A stretch of DNA of 64,000 nucleotides, from assembly GCF_030332225.1 (NCBI RefSeq), contig NZ_JAOWIF010000041.1:83557-147556 (forward strand), given 5' to 3'. Numbering within the stretch: position 1 is the first letter of the stretch; every line of letters starts with the position of its first letter. The DNA comes from Citrobacter sp. Cu233. GTDB lineage: Bacteria; Pseudomonadota; Gammaproteobacteria; Enterobacterales; Enterobacteriaceae. The position numbers and the translations under genes were made by a program. The notes under the pieces were generated by a model. The model did not search any database and was not told where the DNA came from. It saw only the letters and a program-made list of their open reading frames with translations. Below, piece by piece: positions 44,730 through 56,181 of this stretch.

Positions 44730-46019
44730 TCACTGGTCAGATACGCTCTCGCGAAGTGGTTTGACCGGCAATACCTGCACCTGCTTAATCATATTGTCCT
44801 GTACGTCGAGAATATCGATATCGTACTGACCAATGCGCACTCGCGTGCCGGCAACGGGGATTTCTTCCAGTGCTTCAAGGATAATACCGTTTACCGTTCG
44901 CGCATCATCTTCCGGCAAATGCCAGTTAAAAGCCTTATTGATTTCACGAACGTTAGCGCTGCCATCAATAATCACTGAGCCGTCATTCTGTGGCGTGACT
45001 TCTTCGGCAAGCGTCGGAGACATTGACGTGGTGAAGTCACCGACAATCTCCTCCAGAATATCTTCAACTGTGACCAACCCCTGAATATCGCCATATTCGT
45101 TGACCACCAGGCCGACCTTCTTCTTATTACGCTGAAATTTGATCAACTGAGTGCTGAGTGGGGTACCTTCCGGGACAAAATAGATCTCGTCGGCGGCGCG
45201 TAGCATGGTCTCTTTGGTGAACTCCTTTTTCTCGGCCATGAGTCGCCAGGCTTCACGGACGCGCAGCATACTAATGGCATCATCCAGTGAGTCGCGGTAC
45301 AACACGATACGCCCGTGGGGGGAGTGCGAAAGTTGGCGGACGATTGATTTCCAGTCATCGTTAATATCGATACCGATGATTTCGTTACGCGGGATCATAA
45401 TGTCATCGACGCTGACTTTTTCCAGATCCAGCACGGACAGTAGCATATCCTGGTTACGGCGAGAGATTTGCGAGCGCGATTCATTCACCAGCGTTCGTAG
45501 TTCATCTTTACTCAGCGAACCGCTTACCACGATATCTGTTTTGATACCCATCATCCGCATCAGCAGACGTGTGATGGTATTCAGTAACCAAACCAGCGGC
45601 ATCATCAGAATCTGCAATGGCGCCAGTAAAAAACTGCTGGGGTAGGCGACTTTTTCGGGATATAGCGCAGCGATGGTTTTTGGCAGCACTTCAGCAAAAA
45701 CCAGCACCACAAAGGTCAGTACCCCGGTGGCGATTGCCACGCCCGCATCGCCATACAGGCGCATACCGACGATAGTGCCGAGCGCGGAGGCCAGGATGTT
45801 GACCAGATTATTGCCAATGAGCACCAGGCTTATCAGACGGTCGGGCTTCCGAAGTAATTTCTCAACGCGTTTTGCCTGACGATTTCCCTGTTTTGCCCGG
45901 TGTCGCAGACGGTAGCGGTTCAGGGTCATCATTCCGGTTTCGGAACCGGAAAAATAGGCGGAAATAACCACCATGATGAGAAGTGTAACAATAAGCGTGG
46001 TGGTGGAGATGTGTTCCAC
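44730..46019 (-). CDS. yfjD: CNNM/CorC-type membrane protein YfjD
   Basis: This 429-residue inner-membrane protein belongs to the CNNM (DUF21) family linked to magnesium/cobalt efflux. There are three or four membrane helices in 1-190. A CBS pair follows (about 205-330, DDIMIPRNEIIGIDIND), then a CorC_HlyC domain (about 345-425, DGSVIIDGSANVREINKAF). It is close to E. coli YfjD over the whole length. Its transport substrate is not proven. Confidence 0.95.
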   Translation of the reverse strand: MEHISTTTLIVTLLIMVVISAYFSGSETGMMTLNRYRLRHRAKQGNRQAKRVEKLLRKPDRLISLVLIGNNLVNILASALGTIVGMRLYGDAGVAIATGVLTFVVLVFAEVLPKTIAALYPEKVAYPSSFLLAPLQILMMPLVWLLNTITRLLMRMMGIKTDIVVSGSLSKDELRTLVNESRSQISRRNQDMLLSVLDLEKVSVDDIMIPRNEIIGIDINDDWKSIVRQLSHSPHGRIVLYRDSLDDAISMLRVREAWRLMAEKKEFTKETMLRAADEIYFVPEGTPLSTQLIKFQRNKKKVGLVVNEYGDIQGLVTVEDILEEIVGDFTTSMSPTLAEEVTPQNDGSVIIDGSANVREINKAFNWHLPEDDARTVNGIILEALEEIPVAGTRVRIGQYDIDILDVQDNMIKQVQVLPVKPLRESVSDQ

Positions 46020-46037
46020 GTAGGTTCCTTAAAAGAC

Positions 46038-46829
46038 TTAACTCACAAACTGCTGCAAGATGCGGCTGCCGAAATAGGCCAGCGTCAGAATGCCTGCACC
46101 TGCGACGTTAAACCAGACGACACGACGTCCGCGCCAGCCTTCATGGTAATGCCCCCACAACAGAACGATATAGATAAACCATGCCACGATAGACAGAACG
46201 GCTTTATCAATATTTTCTGTGCTGAACAGGTTGTGCATATAAAACAGGCCAGTACATAGCGTCAGCGTCAGCAGCACCACGCCTATCTGGGTGATATGAA
46301 ACATTTTGCGCTCAATGCTCATCAATGGCGGCATTTCATTGTTGAACGCCAGCCTTTTATTTTTGAGCTGATAATCGATCCACGCCAGCTGCAGCGCGTA
46401 CAGTGCGGCAATAATCAGCGTGGCATAGGATAAGAGCGATAGCCCGATGTGGACCATCATACCCGGCGTGGCTTCAAGGTGGGTGATGTATTCGTTGGGC
46501 ATAAATGTGGCGCAGGCCAGATTGATTAATGCAAATGCATACACGATCGGTAGCAATAGCCAGCCGCGGTTGCGCGAGGCCACAATGGTCATTACCGTAC
46601 AGATCATCAGGCTAACCAGAGAACCGACGTTCAGCAGGCTCAGGTTTTGTCCGCTTTCACCACCTGGCAGAATACGTGCTTCCAGGGCAAACGCGTGACA
46701 GACCAGCGCGATAACCGCAGAAAGAATAGCCATACGCCGCCAGCCGCTGTTTTTTTGCAGCAGGGCGGGAACGATCAGCGCAAGGCTGACGGAATAGGCG
46801 ACAAGGGCTAACAGAGCAAAAACGGGCAT
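46038..46829 (-). CDS. ypjD: CcsA-like inner-membrane protein YpjD
   Basis: This 263-residue protein has about eight membrane helices and the cytochrome c assembly (CcsA/CcmC-like) core, including a WW-poor variant of the haem-handling region and conserved His. In E. coli its exact role is unknown. It is in the same direction as yfjD, 18 bp upstream, and they are probably co-transcribed. It is divergent from ffh. Confidence 0.93.
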   Translation of the reverse strand: MPVFALLALVAYSVSLALIVPALLQKNSGWRRMAILSAVIALVCHAFALEARILPGGESGQNLSLLNVGSLVSLMICTVMTIVASRNRGWLLLPIVYAFALINLACATFMPNEYITHLEATPGMMVHIGLSLLSYATLIIAALYALQLAWIDYQLKNKRLAFNNEMPPLMSIERKMFHITQIGVVLLTLTLCTGLFYMHNLFSTENIDKAVLSIVAWFIYIVLLWGHYHEGWRGRRVVWFNVAGAGILTLAYFGSRILQQFVS

Positions 46830-46994
46830 ATGGGTGTCGACAGTTGGCCAATAATAAAGAAAAGCAGTATAGCGTTACGTGACCTCTGCTCCAACCGTTG
46901 CATAACAACAAAGGCGGCTTCATGTTATACTGCGGCAAATTTCTGTTGATGTGTCGCTGTTGCGACCGACCGTTTCCACCCCAGGCGAGAGACA

Positions 46995-48356
46995 ATGTTT
47001 GATAATTTAACCGATCGTTTGTCGCGCACGCTGCGCAATATCAGTGGCCGTGGGCGCCTTACTGAAGACAACGTTAAAGAGACGCTGCGCGAAGTGCGCA
47101 TGGCGCTGCTGGAGGCTGACGTTGCGCTGCCGGTAGTGCGTGAGTTTATCAATCGCGTAAAAGAGAAAGCGGTTGGTCATGAAGTGAATAAAAGCCTGAC
47201 GCCGGGACAGGAGTTCGTCAAGATTGTTCGTAACGAACTCGTCGCGGCGATGGGCGAAGAGAACCAGACGCTGAACCTGGCAGCCCAACCACCGGCAGTA
47301 GTGTTGATGGCGGGTCTGCAGGGTGCGGGTAAAACGACCAGCGTGGGTAAGCTGGGTAAATTCCTGCGCGAGAAGCACAAGAAGAAAGTCCTGGTGGTCT
47401 CCGCGGACGTCTATCGCCCGGCGGCGATCAAACAGCTGGAAACGTTGGCCGAACAGGTCGGGGTGGACTTCTTCCCTTCTGACGTCGGTCAGAAGCCGAT
47501 TGATATCGTTAATGCCGCGCTGAAAGAGGCTAAACTCAAATTCTACGACGTGCTACTGGTGGATACCGCCGGTCGTCTGCACGTTGATGAAGCGATGATG
47601 GACGAAATCAAACAGGTCCACGCGTCTATCAATCCGGTAGAAACGCTGTTTGTTGTCGATGCCATGACGGGTCAGGATGCGGCGAATACTGCGAAAGCGT
47701 TTAACGAAGCACTGCCGCTGACCGGTGTGGTACTGACTAAAGTCGACGGTGACGCCCGTGGCGGTGCGGCACTGTCTATTCGTCATATCACCGGTAAGCC
47801 GATTAAATTCCTCGGTGTCGGTGAGAAAACGGAAGCGCTGGAGCCGTTCCACCCGGACAGGATTGCTTCACGTATTCTCGGCATGGGTGATGTGCTGTCG
47901 CTGATCGAAGATATCGAAAGCAAAGTTGACCGCGCACAGGCAGAGAAATTAGCCAGCAAGCTGAAAAAAGGCGACGGCTTCGATCTGAACGATTTCCTTG
48001 AACAGCTTAAGCAGATGAAAAACATGGGCGGCATGGCCAGCCTGATGGGCAAACTGCCGGGCATGGGGCAGATCCCTGACAACGTGAAATCGCAGATGGA
48101 CGATAAAGTGCTGGTGCGTATGGAAGCCATCATCAACTCGATGACGATGAAAGAACGCGCTAAGCCGGAAATCATCAAAGGTTCCCGCAAACGCCGTATC
48201 GCACTGGGGTGCGGGATGCAGGTACAGGACGTTAACCGTCTTCTGAAACAGTTCGACGACATGCAGCGCATGATGAAGAAAATGAAGAAGGGCGGAATGG
48301 CGAAGATGATGCGGAATATGAAGGGGATGATGCCTCCTGGATTCCCTGGTCGCTAA
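46995..48356 (+). CDS. ffh: Signal recognition particle GTPase Ffh
   Basis: This 453-residue SRP54 protein binds 4.5S RNA and signal sequences and targets inner-membrane proteins via FtsY. It has an N domain (1-90), a G domain with GLQGAGKTT (about 106), DTAGR (about 190) and TKVDGDARGG (about 247), and a Met-rich M domain (about 325-453, MKKMKKGGMAKMMRNMKGMM). It is the same length as E. coli. Confidence 0.98.
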   Translation: MFDNLTDRLSRTLRNISGRGRLTEDNVKETLREVRMALLEADVALPVVREFINRVKEKAVGHEVNKSLTPGQEFVKIVRNELVAAMGEENQTLNLAAQPPAVVLMAGLQGAGKTTSVGKLGKFLREKHKKKVLVVSADVYRPAAIKQLETLAEQVGVDFFPSDVGQKPIDIVNAALKEAKLKFYDVLLVDTAGRLHVDEAMMDEIKQVHASINPVETLFVVDAMTGQDAANTAKAFNEALPLTGVVLTKVDGDARGGAALSIRHITGKPIKFLGVGEKTEALEPFHPDRIASRILGMGDVLSLIEDIESKVDRAQAEKLASKLKKGDGFDLNDFLEQLKQMKNMGGMASLMGKLPGMGQIPDNVKSQMDDKVLVRMEAIINSMTMKERAKPEIIKGSRKRRIALGCGMQVQDVNRLLKQFDDMQRMMKKMKKGGMAKMMRNMKGMMPPGFPGR

Positions 48357-48874
<518 letters not shown>

Positions 48875-48892
48875 TCTGTCACGGTGGTCATG

Positions 48893-49441
48893 ATGAGCAA
48901 GCAACTCGCCGCACAGGCACCCGTGGAACCCATCGTTTTGGGGAAAATGGGGTCTTCTTACGGTATCCGTGGTTGGCTCAGAGTGTTTTCTTCCACTGAA
49001 GACGCCGAAAGCATTTTTGACTATCAGCCCTGGTTTATCCAGAAGGCGGGTCAGTGGCAGCAAGTACAGCTGGAAAGCTGGAAGCACCACAATCAGGATC
49101 TGATCATCAAGCTGAAAGGCGTTGACGATCGTGATTCGGCGAATCTACTGACTAATTGTGAAATTGTCGTGGATTCCTCGCAGTTGCCTGCGCTGGAAGA
49201 TGGTTCCTACTACTGGAAAGACCTTATGGGCTGCCAGGTAGTGACCACTGAAGGTTACGATCTCGGAAAAGTCGTCGATATGATGGAAACCGGATCGAAT
49301 GACGTGATCGTCATTAAGGCAAACCTGAAAGATGCGTTTGGTATCAAGGAACGTTTAGTACCGTTCCTCGATGGGCAGGTTATCAAGAAAGTCGATCTCG
49401 CTACTCGTACTATCGAAGTAGATTGGGATCCTGGTTTTTAA
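48893..49441 (+). CDS. rimM: 16S rRNA processing factor RimM
   Basis: This 182-residue ribosome maturation factor binds S19 and helps assemble the 30S head. It has an N-terminal RimM barrel ([20 protein letters not shown]) and a PRC-barrel ([20 protein letters not shown] onward). The start [10 protein letters not shown] at 48893 matches E. coli; an ATG three bases earlier is possible. It is 18 bp after rpsP. Confidence 0.98.
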   Translation: MSKQLAAQAPVEPIVLGKMGSSYGIRGWLRVFSSTEDAESIFDYQPWFIQKAGQWQQVQLESWKHHNQDLIIKLKGVDDRDSANLLTNCEIVVDSSQLPALEDGSYYWKDLMGCQVVTTEGYDLGKVVDMMETGSNDVIVIKANLKDAFGIKERLVPFLDGQVIKKVDLATRTIEVDWDPGF

Positions 49442-49485
49442 ACCACCGGATAAACGGTAAAAGTCGGCGTTATGGGGATTGGCTT

Positions 49486-50253
49486 GTGTTTATAGGTATC
49501 GTTAGCCTGTTTCCAGAAATGTTCCGCGCAATTACCGATTACGGGGTAACTGGCCGGGCAGTAAAAAATGGCCTGCTGAACATCCAGAGCTGGAGTCCTC
49601 GTGACTTTACGCATGACCGGCACCGTACCGTGGACGATCGTCCTTACGGCGGCGGACCGGGGATGTTAATGATGGTGCAACCTTTACGGGATGCTATTCA
49701 TGCAGCAAAAGCTGCGGCTGGTGAAGGCGCAAAGGTGATTTATCTGTCACCTCAGGGACGCAAGCTTGATCAAGCGGGCGTTAGCGAACTGGCAACGAAT
49801 CAAAAGTTGATTCTGGTGTGCGGTCGCTATGAAGGAATAGATGAGCGCGTGATTCAAACCGAAATTGATGAAGAATGGTCAATCGGCGATTACGTTCTCA
49901 GCGGTGGTGAGTTACCGGCAATGACGCTGATTGACTCCGTTTCCCGGTTTATTCCGGGCGTTCTGGGTCATGAAGCATCAGCAATCGAAGATTCGTTTGC
50001 TGACGGGTTGCTGGACTGTCCACACTATACCCGACCTGAAGTGTTAGAACAGATGGAGGTACCGGCGGTATTACTGTCGGGAAACCACGCTGAAATACGT
50101 CGCTGGCGTTTGAAGCAGTCGCTGGGCCGGACCTGGCTTAGAAGACCTGAACTTCTGGAAAACCTGGCTCTGACTGAAGAGCAAGCAAGGTTGCTGGCGG
50201 AGTTCAAAAAGGAACACGCACAACAGCAACATAAACATGATGGGCTGGTCTGA
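49486..50253 (+). CDS. trmD: tRNA (guanine-N1)-methyltransferase TrmD
   Basis: This 255-residue SPOUT methylase makes m1G37 in tRNA and prevents frameshifting. The knot motifs [27 protein letters not shown] and [11 protein letters not shown] are intact. A GTG start at 49486 ([13 protein letters not shown]) gives the E. coli length; upstream in-frame sequence is not conserved. Confidence 0.98.
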   Translation: MFIGIVSLFPEMFRAITDYGVTGRAVKNGLLNIQSWSPRDFTHDRHRTVDDRPYGGGPGMLMMVQPLRDAIHAAKAAAGEGAKVIYLSPQGRKLDQAGVSELATNQKLILVCGRYEGIDERVIQTEIDEEWSIGDYVLSGGELPAMTLIDSVSRFIPGVLGHEASAIEDSFADGLLDCPHYTRPEVLEQMEVPAVLLSGNHAEIRRWRLKQSLGRTWLRRPELLENLALTEEQARLLAEFKKEHAQQQHKHDGLV

Positions 50254-50290
50254 GACCCCCAATATCAGTTTACCCAGGATAAGAGATTAA

Positions 50291-50641
<351 letters not shown>

Positions 50642-50668
50642 GATATCGCTCAGGCGACATCCTGACAG

Positions 50669-50700
50669 AAGGGGCTGGCCATTTGGCTGGCCCCTTTTTT
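50669..50700 (+). terminator. rplS operon terminator
   Basis: AAGGGGCTGGCC (50669-50680) pairs with GGCTGGCCCCTT (50685-50696) with two G-U pairs around ATTT, followed by a T-run. The next 200 bases to yfiB contain no feature I can support. Confidence 0.9.
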
Positions 50701-50899
50701 TATATCGACAGAACACCTGGCCAGCGGTTAGCCGGGTAATTGATTTTGGGGCGTTTAAGGCTTAACGGGAAGGCGATTGTTATGCTACCGGCGAGGTGTT
50801 GAGTCGTGTGAGGCGGGTGTTTCGTTCGTCATTGCAATCGACTGACTGCGCGAGTTCAGTACGTCGTATTCGCTGTTAGCGCAGCCAGCCTGGTAATGA

Positions 50900-51382
50900 C
50901 TAAGGTGTACTGATAACTACCGCAACGCGGCGGTTTTCGGCACGCCCTTTTGAAGTCTGGTTGCTGGCAATCGGGTATTTCTTCCCGAGCCCTTGGGTTG
51001 TCAGGTTTGTGCGTGGAATGTTGGCACCCTGAGCCCAGGCATCTGCAACCACATTGGCTCGTTTGAGCGACAGAGCTTCGTTGTAGCTGTCCTCACCATA
51101 GTTATCGGTATGACCATCCAGACGAGCATGGTTTAACCCGGTAGCAGCCAGTTTGGACGCCATTTCCTGGATTTGCTTTTCACTTTCAGGGCGGAGTTTA
51201 TAGTCGTTTTTGTCAAACAGGATGGTGTCAGACAAACCCAGAGACCAGTCTCCTGAAGCTTCAGTGAATCCGTACGATTTCATGGCTGCAATTTGCTCTG
51301 GGGTAAATTTCCCCTGAGGTGCCTGACAGCCTGCCAGAATTAGCATGATGAGAATAAACGGGGATAATAAACGTTTTAGCAT
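50900..51382 (-). CDS. yfiB: OmpA-like lipoprotein YfiB
   Basis: This 160-residue outer-membrane lipoprotein has lipobox LAGC (Cys19) and an OmpA peptidoglycan-binding domain (about 50-158, LDGHTDNYGEDSYNEALSLK and NRRVAVVI). In the YfiBNR system, YfiB sequesters periplasmic YfiR and so releases the diguanylate cyclase YfiN. It is the last gene of the leftward cluster. Confidence 0.95.
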   Translation of the reverse strand: MLKRLLSPFILIMLILAGCQAPQGKFTPEQIAAMKSYGFTEASGDWSLGLSDTILFDKNDYKLRPESEKQIQEMASKLAATGLNHARLDGHTDNYGEDSYNEALSLKRANVVADAWAQGANIPRTNLTTQGLGKKYPIASNQTSKGRAENRRVAVVISTP

Positions 51383-51394
51383 GTGTGTAATTCC

Positions 51395-52621
51395 TTATTT
51401 TTTAATAATGCGCTCAGCGCGCAAATTTTTAGCCTGATACATATTGTGATCGGCAAGTTCTTGTAATTTCTCGGCAGAGGCATGTTCCCACGTCAGTGCA
51501 AAACCAATACTGAGTGTCATGCTTGCCAGATGACCGTTATGCAGGTCAAAAGGTCGATTAAACTCTTGCGACAACGCCGCACAGATACGTTGAACTTCGT
51601 ATTCAGAATGGACGCTGTAAAGCACCATGGCAAATTCATCGCCGCCAAGTCGGTATGGGTGATGCCGATTACCACCAAATTCGGCCAACCTTTTGGCAAC
51701 TTCAATCAGGACCCGATCGCCTGCAGCGTGTCCCCAGGTATCATTAATAAATTTAAAATTATCGCCATCAAGGAATAACAACGCAGAGCTGCTGTGGGCC
51801 GCGTCGTCGTTCATCAGTGCGTTAATACTGCTACGAAATGCGGCACGGTTTGCAAGACCGGTCAAAGGGTCATGTAGCGCGGTACGCAACAGTTGGGCAT
51901 TCTTTGCCTGGAGACGTAGTTGCCACTCTTCCATCTCATCCAGCAGGCTATTGAAGTCCTGCGCAAACAGATGAAATTCTTCAATCCGCTCTTCAGATAC
52001 GCGCCGCGAGAAATTTCGATTGGTACGAACATCATGTACCACTTCAGTAATATTTTGCAGGGCGTCCACGACGCCATTGTGTAAATAACGAGTAAGCATT
52101 AATGCAATACCCGATGCCAGTAAAATGCATCCGGTAAGAACGGCCAGCGACAAATAAATGAAATGGCTAATAACGCTATCGCGGGCAATCAAGCGCACCT
52201 CACCAATAACGTTGCCATTGTGCAAAATGGGCTGAGTCACCGGTTGCGGGAATAGCCAGTGGCTGATGATGCTGCTGATTTTGTCAGTGGTATCCTGCGC
52301 ATCATAGTGCCAGGTGGCGATCACTTTCTGCTGTTGATTGCGGACCTCTGCAACTGAAAATTGCCCTTGCTGTCCCAGTGCAGCCAGTGTTTCCGATGCT
52401 GCTACGCTATCCGAAAAGACTAATGCTGCTTCGAGCGTGCGGGTCATGGTTGCTGCCGTTAGATCCAGGTTCTTTTGTGCGTATTGCTTCAAAGCCAGCA
52501 CCGACGAAATGCTAAGCAGCAGCCAAATCAGCGTCATGGTTACCAGTACGCTGACGATGCTGATACGCCGCAGTGTCCGCTTAAACGTTGGGCGTTTTAT
52601 GGGAGAAGGACCCTTATTCAT
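51395..52621 (-). CDS. dgcN: Diguanylate cyclase YfiN/DgcN
   Basis: This 408-residue inner-membrane enzyme makes c-di-GMP, promoting biofilm and halting division or motility. It has an N-terminal helix (about 25-45) and a periplasmic PAS-like CHASE8 domain (about 45-150). A second helix and HAMP (about 150-225) precede a GGDEF domain (about 245-405) with intact GGDEF ([13 protein letters not shown]). The start [11 protein letters not shown] overlaps the yfiR stop by a few bases. It is adjacent to a locus set with a giant adhesin, which c-di-GMP often controls. Confidence 0.95.
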   Translation of the reverse strand: MNKGPSPIKRPTFKRTLRRISIVSVLVTMTLIWLLLSISSVLALKQYAQKNLDLTAATMTRTLEAALVFSDSVAASETLAALGQQGQFSVAEVRNQQQKVIATWHYDAQDTTDKISSIISHWLFPQPVTQPILHNGNVIGEVRLIARDSVISHFIYLSLAVLTGCILLASGIALMLTRYLHNGVVDALQNITEVVHDVRTNRNFSRRVSEERIEEFHLFAQDFNSLLDEMEEWQLRLQAKNAQLLRTALHDPLTGLANRAAFRSSINALMNDDAAHSSSALLFLDGDNFKFINDTWGHAAGDRVLIEVAKRLAEFGGNRHHPYRLGGDEFAMVLYSVHSEYEVQRICAALSQEFNRPFDLHNGHLASMTLSIGFALTWEHASAEKLQELADHNMYQAKNLRAERIIKK

Positions 52622-53132
52622 GCTTTTTATTCCGCGCAAGCATCAATACGTCCGGACTCACCCTTACACCGCTGCGTGACAGGGAATCCATATTTACGGA
52701 AAATCTCACGTCTTCATCTTTAATTATGAGGCAAAAAGCGCTGCCAATAACGCATTCGGGATTCTGTTCGGCAATTAATAACAATGCCTTAGTAGGATAT
52801 TTATTCTTTAATTCCGCCTGATATGTAGGGCTTTCTTTTCCAAAATAAAAGCCATCACACTGCGCAACTAAAACTTCTTGTTCCGTATGAATGATGACAG
52901 GAAGATAGGGTAGTGCTCCTGCACGGGTATCTTCCAGCACGCTGGAAAAGCGCGAAGAAGAGAATATACACAGTTTTGGTGGCCCTGAAAGTGCGGGCCA
53001 GCGTGTATAACTGACGATACCGGAAACCATAGAGCGCACAGATTTTGCCTCTTCCGTAACGCTGTGAGCGTACAGAGGTAATCCGGTCAGAAGCAGTGCC
53101 AGTAGAAGTATGAGTCGGTAAGAAAAGCTCAT
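52614..53132 (-). CDS. yfiR: Periplasmic YfiN inhibitor YfiR
   Basis: This 172-residue periplasmic DUF4154 protein has a signal peptide ([20 protein letters not shown]) and Cys pairs ([24 protein letters not shown]) that make redox-sensitive disulphides. It holds YfiN inactive. The start at 53132 matches E. coli YfiR; a longer upstream frame is not conserved. It is the first gene of yfiR-N-B. Confidence 0.95.
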   Translation of the reverse strand: MSFSYRLILLLALLLTGLPLYAHSVTEEAKSVRSMVSGIVSYTRWPALSGPPKLCIFSSSRFSSVLEDTRAGALPYLPVIIHTEQEVLVAQCDGFYFGKESPTYQAELKNKYPTKALLLIAEQNPECVIGSAFCLIIKDEDVRFSVNMDSLSRSGVRVSPDVLMLARNKKHE

Positions 53133-53290
53133 GAATAGGTACCTACCAGCGTTTGCCGTAATGCGTCGATATACATTCAAGATTGTTTGCAACAAAATAA
53201 CATTATTTTCCCAGGTCGTCATTATTCCTGGGATGAGTGTATTGAGTATTTAAGCTAAATCTCATTAATTTATAAAATTTAACCTCTTGT

Positions 53291-53665
53291 TTAATTTAAC
53301 CTTGTTGAAGCCGCACCTTCGTTTGCACCTTTTTGCCATGCATCATGTAACTGGCTGACATTGTCTACCGTGTCGCAACTGGCAGGGAAGGTTTTGCCGG
53401 TCAATCCTCTCGCGTAAACAAAGTCCTGCTGACAGGTTTTCCTTTGTCCTTCGGCGTACCCCTTCAGATATTGGGCGCGATCGACCTCTGGGTCATTGTA
53501 GTTGTCGGCAAGTGTCTCGTTATCTTTAACGACATAGCCTGCAATGGCATCCTGTATCCCGGCATCAAACCAGTCGGTACCTGTCCAGGTGGGGGAAAAA
53601 GTATAGGGATCTATCTGACATCCGCTGAGAAATAATACAAATAAGGTACAGATGAGTTGCTTCAT
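53291..53665 (-). CDS. yfiL: DUF2799-type lipoprotein YfiL
   Basis: This 124-residue lipoprotein has lipobox LSGC (Cys17) and the E. coli YfiL pattern: CQIDPYTFSPTWTGTDWFDA, YLKGYAEGQRKTCQ, ARGLTGKTFPASC and HDAWQKGANE. Its function is unknown. It is leftward, 158 bp upstream of yfiR and divergent from aroF. Confidence 0.92.
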   Translation of the reverse strand: MKQLICTLFVLFLSGCQIDPYTFSPTWTGTDWFDAGIQDAIAGYVVKDNETLADNYNDPEVDRAQYLKGYAEGQRKTCQQDFVYARGLTGKTFPASCDTVDNVSQLHDAWQKGANEGAASTRLN

Positions 53666-53715
53666 TGCCTGTTCTCCCCTTTTTTTAAAGCATAGCGGAT
53701 TCATATATAGATGGG

Positions 53716-53809
53716 TGTAAATTTATATGTACGGTGTATTGCAGTATTTTTGCGATAAAACAGCTTGCTGTAAATAAAAATTTACGGAATGTGGATTGAA
53801 ATCTTTACC
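53716..53809 (+). promoter_or_regulatory. TyrR boxes and promoter region of aroF-tyrA
   Basis: Three TGTAAA-N6-TTTACA-like sites are present: 53716-53733 (TGTAAA...TGTACG), 53769-53786 (TGTAAA...TTTACG, strongest) and 53792-53809 (TGGATT...TTTACC). Number and spacing resemble E. coli aroF, where TyrR with tyrosine represses. Confidence 0.85.
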
Positions 53810-53878
53810 TGTTGTGTTATCGTGATTACCTCCTCGCTGAGGAAAACTATCGCAAACGAGCTAAACAGGATCACCATC

Positions 53879-54949
53879 ATGCAAAAAGACGCGCTGAACA
53901 ACGTACACATTACCGACGAACAGGTTCTGATGACCCCAGAGCAGCTTAAAGCGGAATTTCCGCTGAGCCTCGTACAGGAGGCGCAAATCGCTCAGTCGCG
54001 TAAAACCATTTCAGACATTATCTCTGGCCGCGACCCGCGACTGCTGGTGGTGTGTGGTCCATGCTCGATTCACGATCCTGAAGCTGCTATTGAGTACGCT
54101 CGTCGATTTAAAGCCCTTGCCGCAGAGGTCAGCGATAGCCTCTACCTGGTGATGCGCGTCTATTTTGAAAAACCCCGTACTACCGTCGGCTGGAAAGGGT
54201 TGATTAACGATCCTCATATGGATGGCTCTTTTGATGTTGAAGCAGGTCTGAAAATTGCGCGTCAATTGCTGCTTGAATTGGTGAATATGGGGCTACCGCT
54301 GGCAACAGAAGCGTTAGATCCAAACAGCCCGCAATACCTGGGCGATCTGTTTAGCTGGTCAGCTATCGGTGCGCGTACCACTGAATCACAGACGCATCGT
54401 GAAATGGCTTCTGGTCTTTCCATGCCGGTTGGTTTTAAGAATGGTACCGATGGGAGCCTGGCGACGGCAATTAACGCCATGCGCGCCGCAGCACAATCAC
54501 ACCGCTTTGTTGGTATTAACCAGGCGGGGCAGGTTGCACTGCTGCAAACGCAGGGTAACCCAGATGGTCACGTGATCCTGCGCGGTGGTAAAGCGCCGAA
54601 CTACAGCCCTGCTGATGTCGCCCAGTGCGAAAAAGAGATGGAGCAGGCAGGACTACGACCTTCTCTGATGGTAGATTGCAGTCATGGTAATTCTAATAAA
54701 GATTACCGTCGCCAGCCAGCCGTGGCTGAATCTGTGATTGCACAAATCAAAGATGGCAATCGCTCGATCATCGGCTTGATGATTGAAAGTAATATTCACG
54801 AAGGCAACCAGTCCTCCGAACAGCCGCGCAGCGAAATGAAATACGGTGTCTCTGTAACTGATGCCTGCATTAGCTGGGAAATGACGGATGCGCTACTGCG
54901 TGAAATTAGTCAAGATTTAAACGGCCAGCTGACGGCGCGTGTTGCATAA
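53879..54949 (+). CDS. aroF: DAHP synthase, tyrosine-sensitive
   Basis: This 356-residue enzyme condenses phosphoenolpyruvate and erythrose 4-phosphate, the first step of the shikimate pathway. Blocks are DPRLLVVCGPCSIHDPEAAI, RVYFEKPRTTVGWKG, QVALLQTQGNPDGHVILRGG and MVDCSHGNSNKDY. It is closest to E. coli AroF (MQKDALNNVHITDEQV start), with the Tyr-type rather than AroG/AroH sequence. It is co-transcribed with tyrA nine bases on. Confidence 0.98.
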   Translation: MQKDALNNVHITDEQVLMTPEQLKAEFPLSLVQEAQIAQSRKTISDIISGRDPRLLVVCGPCSIHDPEAAIEYARRFKALAAEVSDSLYLVMRVYFEKPRTTVGWKGLINDPHMDGSFDVEAGLKIARQLLLELVNMGLPLATEALDPNSPQYLGDLFSWSAIGARTTESQTHREMASGLSMPVGFKNGTDGSLATAINAMRAAAQSHRFVGINQAGQVALLQTQGNPDGHVILRGGKAPNYSPADVAQCEKEMEQAGLRPSLMVDCSHGNSNKDYRRQPAVAESVIAQIKDGNRSIIGLMIESNIHEGNQSSEQPRSEMKYGVSVTDACISWEMTDALLREISQDLNGQLTARVA

Positions 54950-54958
54950 GAGGTTGGT

Positions 54959-56080
54959 ATGGTTGCTGAATTGACCGCATTGCGCGATCAAATTGATGAA
55001 GTTGATAAGGCGTTGCTGGATTTACTGGCACGGCGTCTGGAGCTGGTTGCCGAAGTCGGTGAAGTCAAAAGCCGCTTTGGGCTGCCGATCTACGTACCAG
55101 AGCGGGAAGCCACGATGCTGGCTTCCCGCCGCGCAGAAGCTGAAGCGCTGGGGGTGCCGCCAGACCTGATCGAAGATGTATTGCGTCGGGTTATGCGCGA
55201 GTCTTATTCCAGTGAGAATGACAAAGGATTTAAGACGCTTTGCCCTTCTTTGCGTCCGGTGGTGATCGTCGGTGGTGGCGGACAGATGGGGAGGCTGTTC
55301 GAGAAGATGCTGACTCTGTCAGGCTATCAGGTGCGGATCCTGGAACAGCAGGACTGGGATCGCGCTACTGAGATCGTCGCCGATGCCGGTATGGTGATCG
55401 TCAGTGTGCCGATCCACGTTACCGAACAGGTAATCGCGAAATTACCGCGTCTGCCGTCTGATTGTATTCTGGTCGATCTGGCCTCGGTGAAAAATGGTCC
55501 TCTGCAGGCGATGCTGGCGGCACACGACGGTCCGGTTGTGGGTTTACACCCGATGTTTGGTCCGGACAGCGGAAGTCTGGCAAAGCAGGTGGTTGTCTGG
55601 TGCGATGGACGCCAGCCGGAAGCCTATCAATGGTTCCTGGAACAGATTCAGGTCTGGGGCGCGCGATTGCATCGGATTAGCGCCGTTGAGCACGACCAGA
55701 ATATGGCGTTTATTCAGGCGTTACGTCACTTTGCAACATTTGCTTACGGGCTGCATTTAGCGGAGGAGAATGTGCAACTGGAGCAGTTGCTGGCCCTTTC
55801 TTCACCTATTTACCGTCTTGAACTGGCGATGGTTGGCCGTCTGTTTGCCCAGGATCCTCAGCTATATGCCGATATTATTATGTCGTCAGAGAGTAATCTT
55901 GCGCTCATCAAACGTTATTATAAACGTTTTGGTGAAGCGATTGGTTTGCTGGAGCAGGGTGATAAGCAGGCTTTTATCGACAGTTTCCGTAAGGTTGAAC
56001 ACTGGTTTGGCGACTATGCGCAGCGCTTCCAGAGTGAAAGTCGCACCTTGTTGCGTCAGGCCAACGATAGCCGACAATAA
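54959..56080 (+). CDS. tyrA: Chorismate mutase/prephenate dehydrogenase (T-protein)
   Basis: This 373-residue fusion has an AroQ chorismate mutase (about 1-90, [20 protein letters not shown]) and an NAD-binding prephenate dehydrogenase (about 100-373, [14 protein letters not shown] and [19 protein letters not shown]). It makes 4-hydroxyphenylpyruvate for tyrosine. It follows aroF with an AGAGG site and is convergent with pheA. Confidence 0.98.
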   Translation: MVAELTALRDQIDEVDKALLDLLARRLELVAEVGEVKSRFGLPIYVPEREATMLASRRAEAEALGVPPDLIEDVLRRVMRESYSSENDKGFKTLCPSLRPVVIVGGGGQMGRLFEKMLTLSGYQVRILEQQDWDRATEIVADAGMVIVSVPIHVTEQVIAKLPRLPSDCILVDLASVKNGPLQAMLAAHDGPVVGLHPMFGPDSGSLAKQVVVWCDGRQPEAYQWFLEQIQVWGARLHRISAVEHDQNMAFIQALRHFATFAYGLHLAEENVQLEQLLALSSPIYRLELAMVGRLFAQDPQLYADIIMSSESNLALIKRYYKRFGEAIGLLEQGDKQAFIDSFRKVEHWFGDYAQRFQSESRTLLRQANDSRQ

Positions 56081-56086
56081 GCGAGA

Positions 56087-56175
56087 TGCCTGATAGCGGT
56101 GTAGACTCGTTGTATCAGGCCAGGAAAAATGGCATGAATCGCAGGCCGGATAAGCGTATGCACTATCCGGCATTG
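56087..56175. repeat. REP/BIME-type element between tyrA and pheA
   Basis: GCCTGATAGCG with ATCAGGC (56088-56121) and GGCCGGATAAGCG with ATCCGGC (about 56143-56172) are two inverted REP-like units. They lie between convergent genes, where REP elements commonly occur. Confidence 0.7.
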
Positions 56176-56181
56176 CCCACG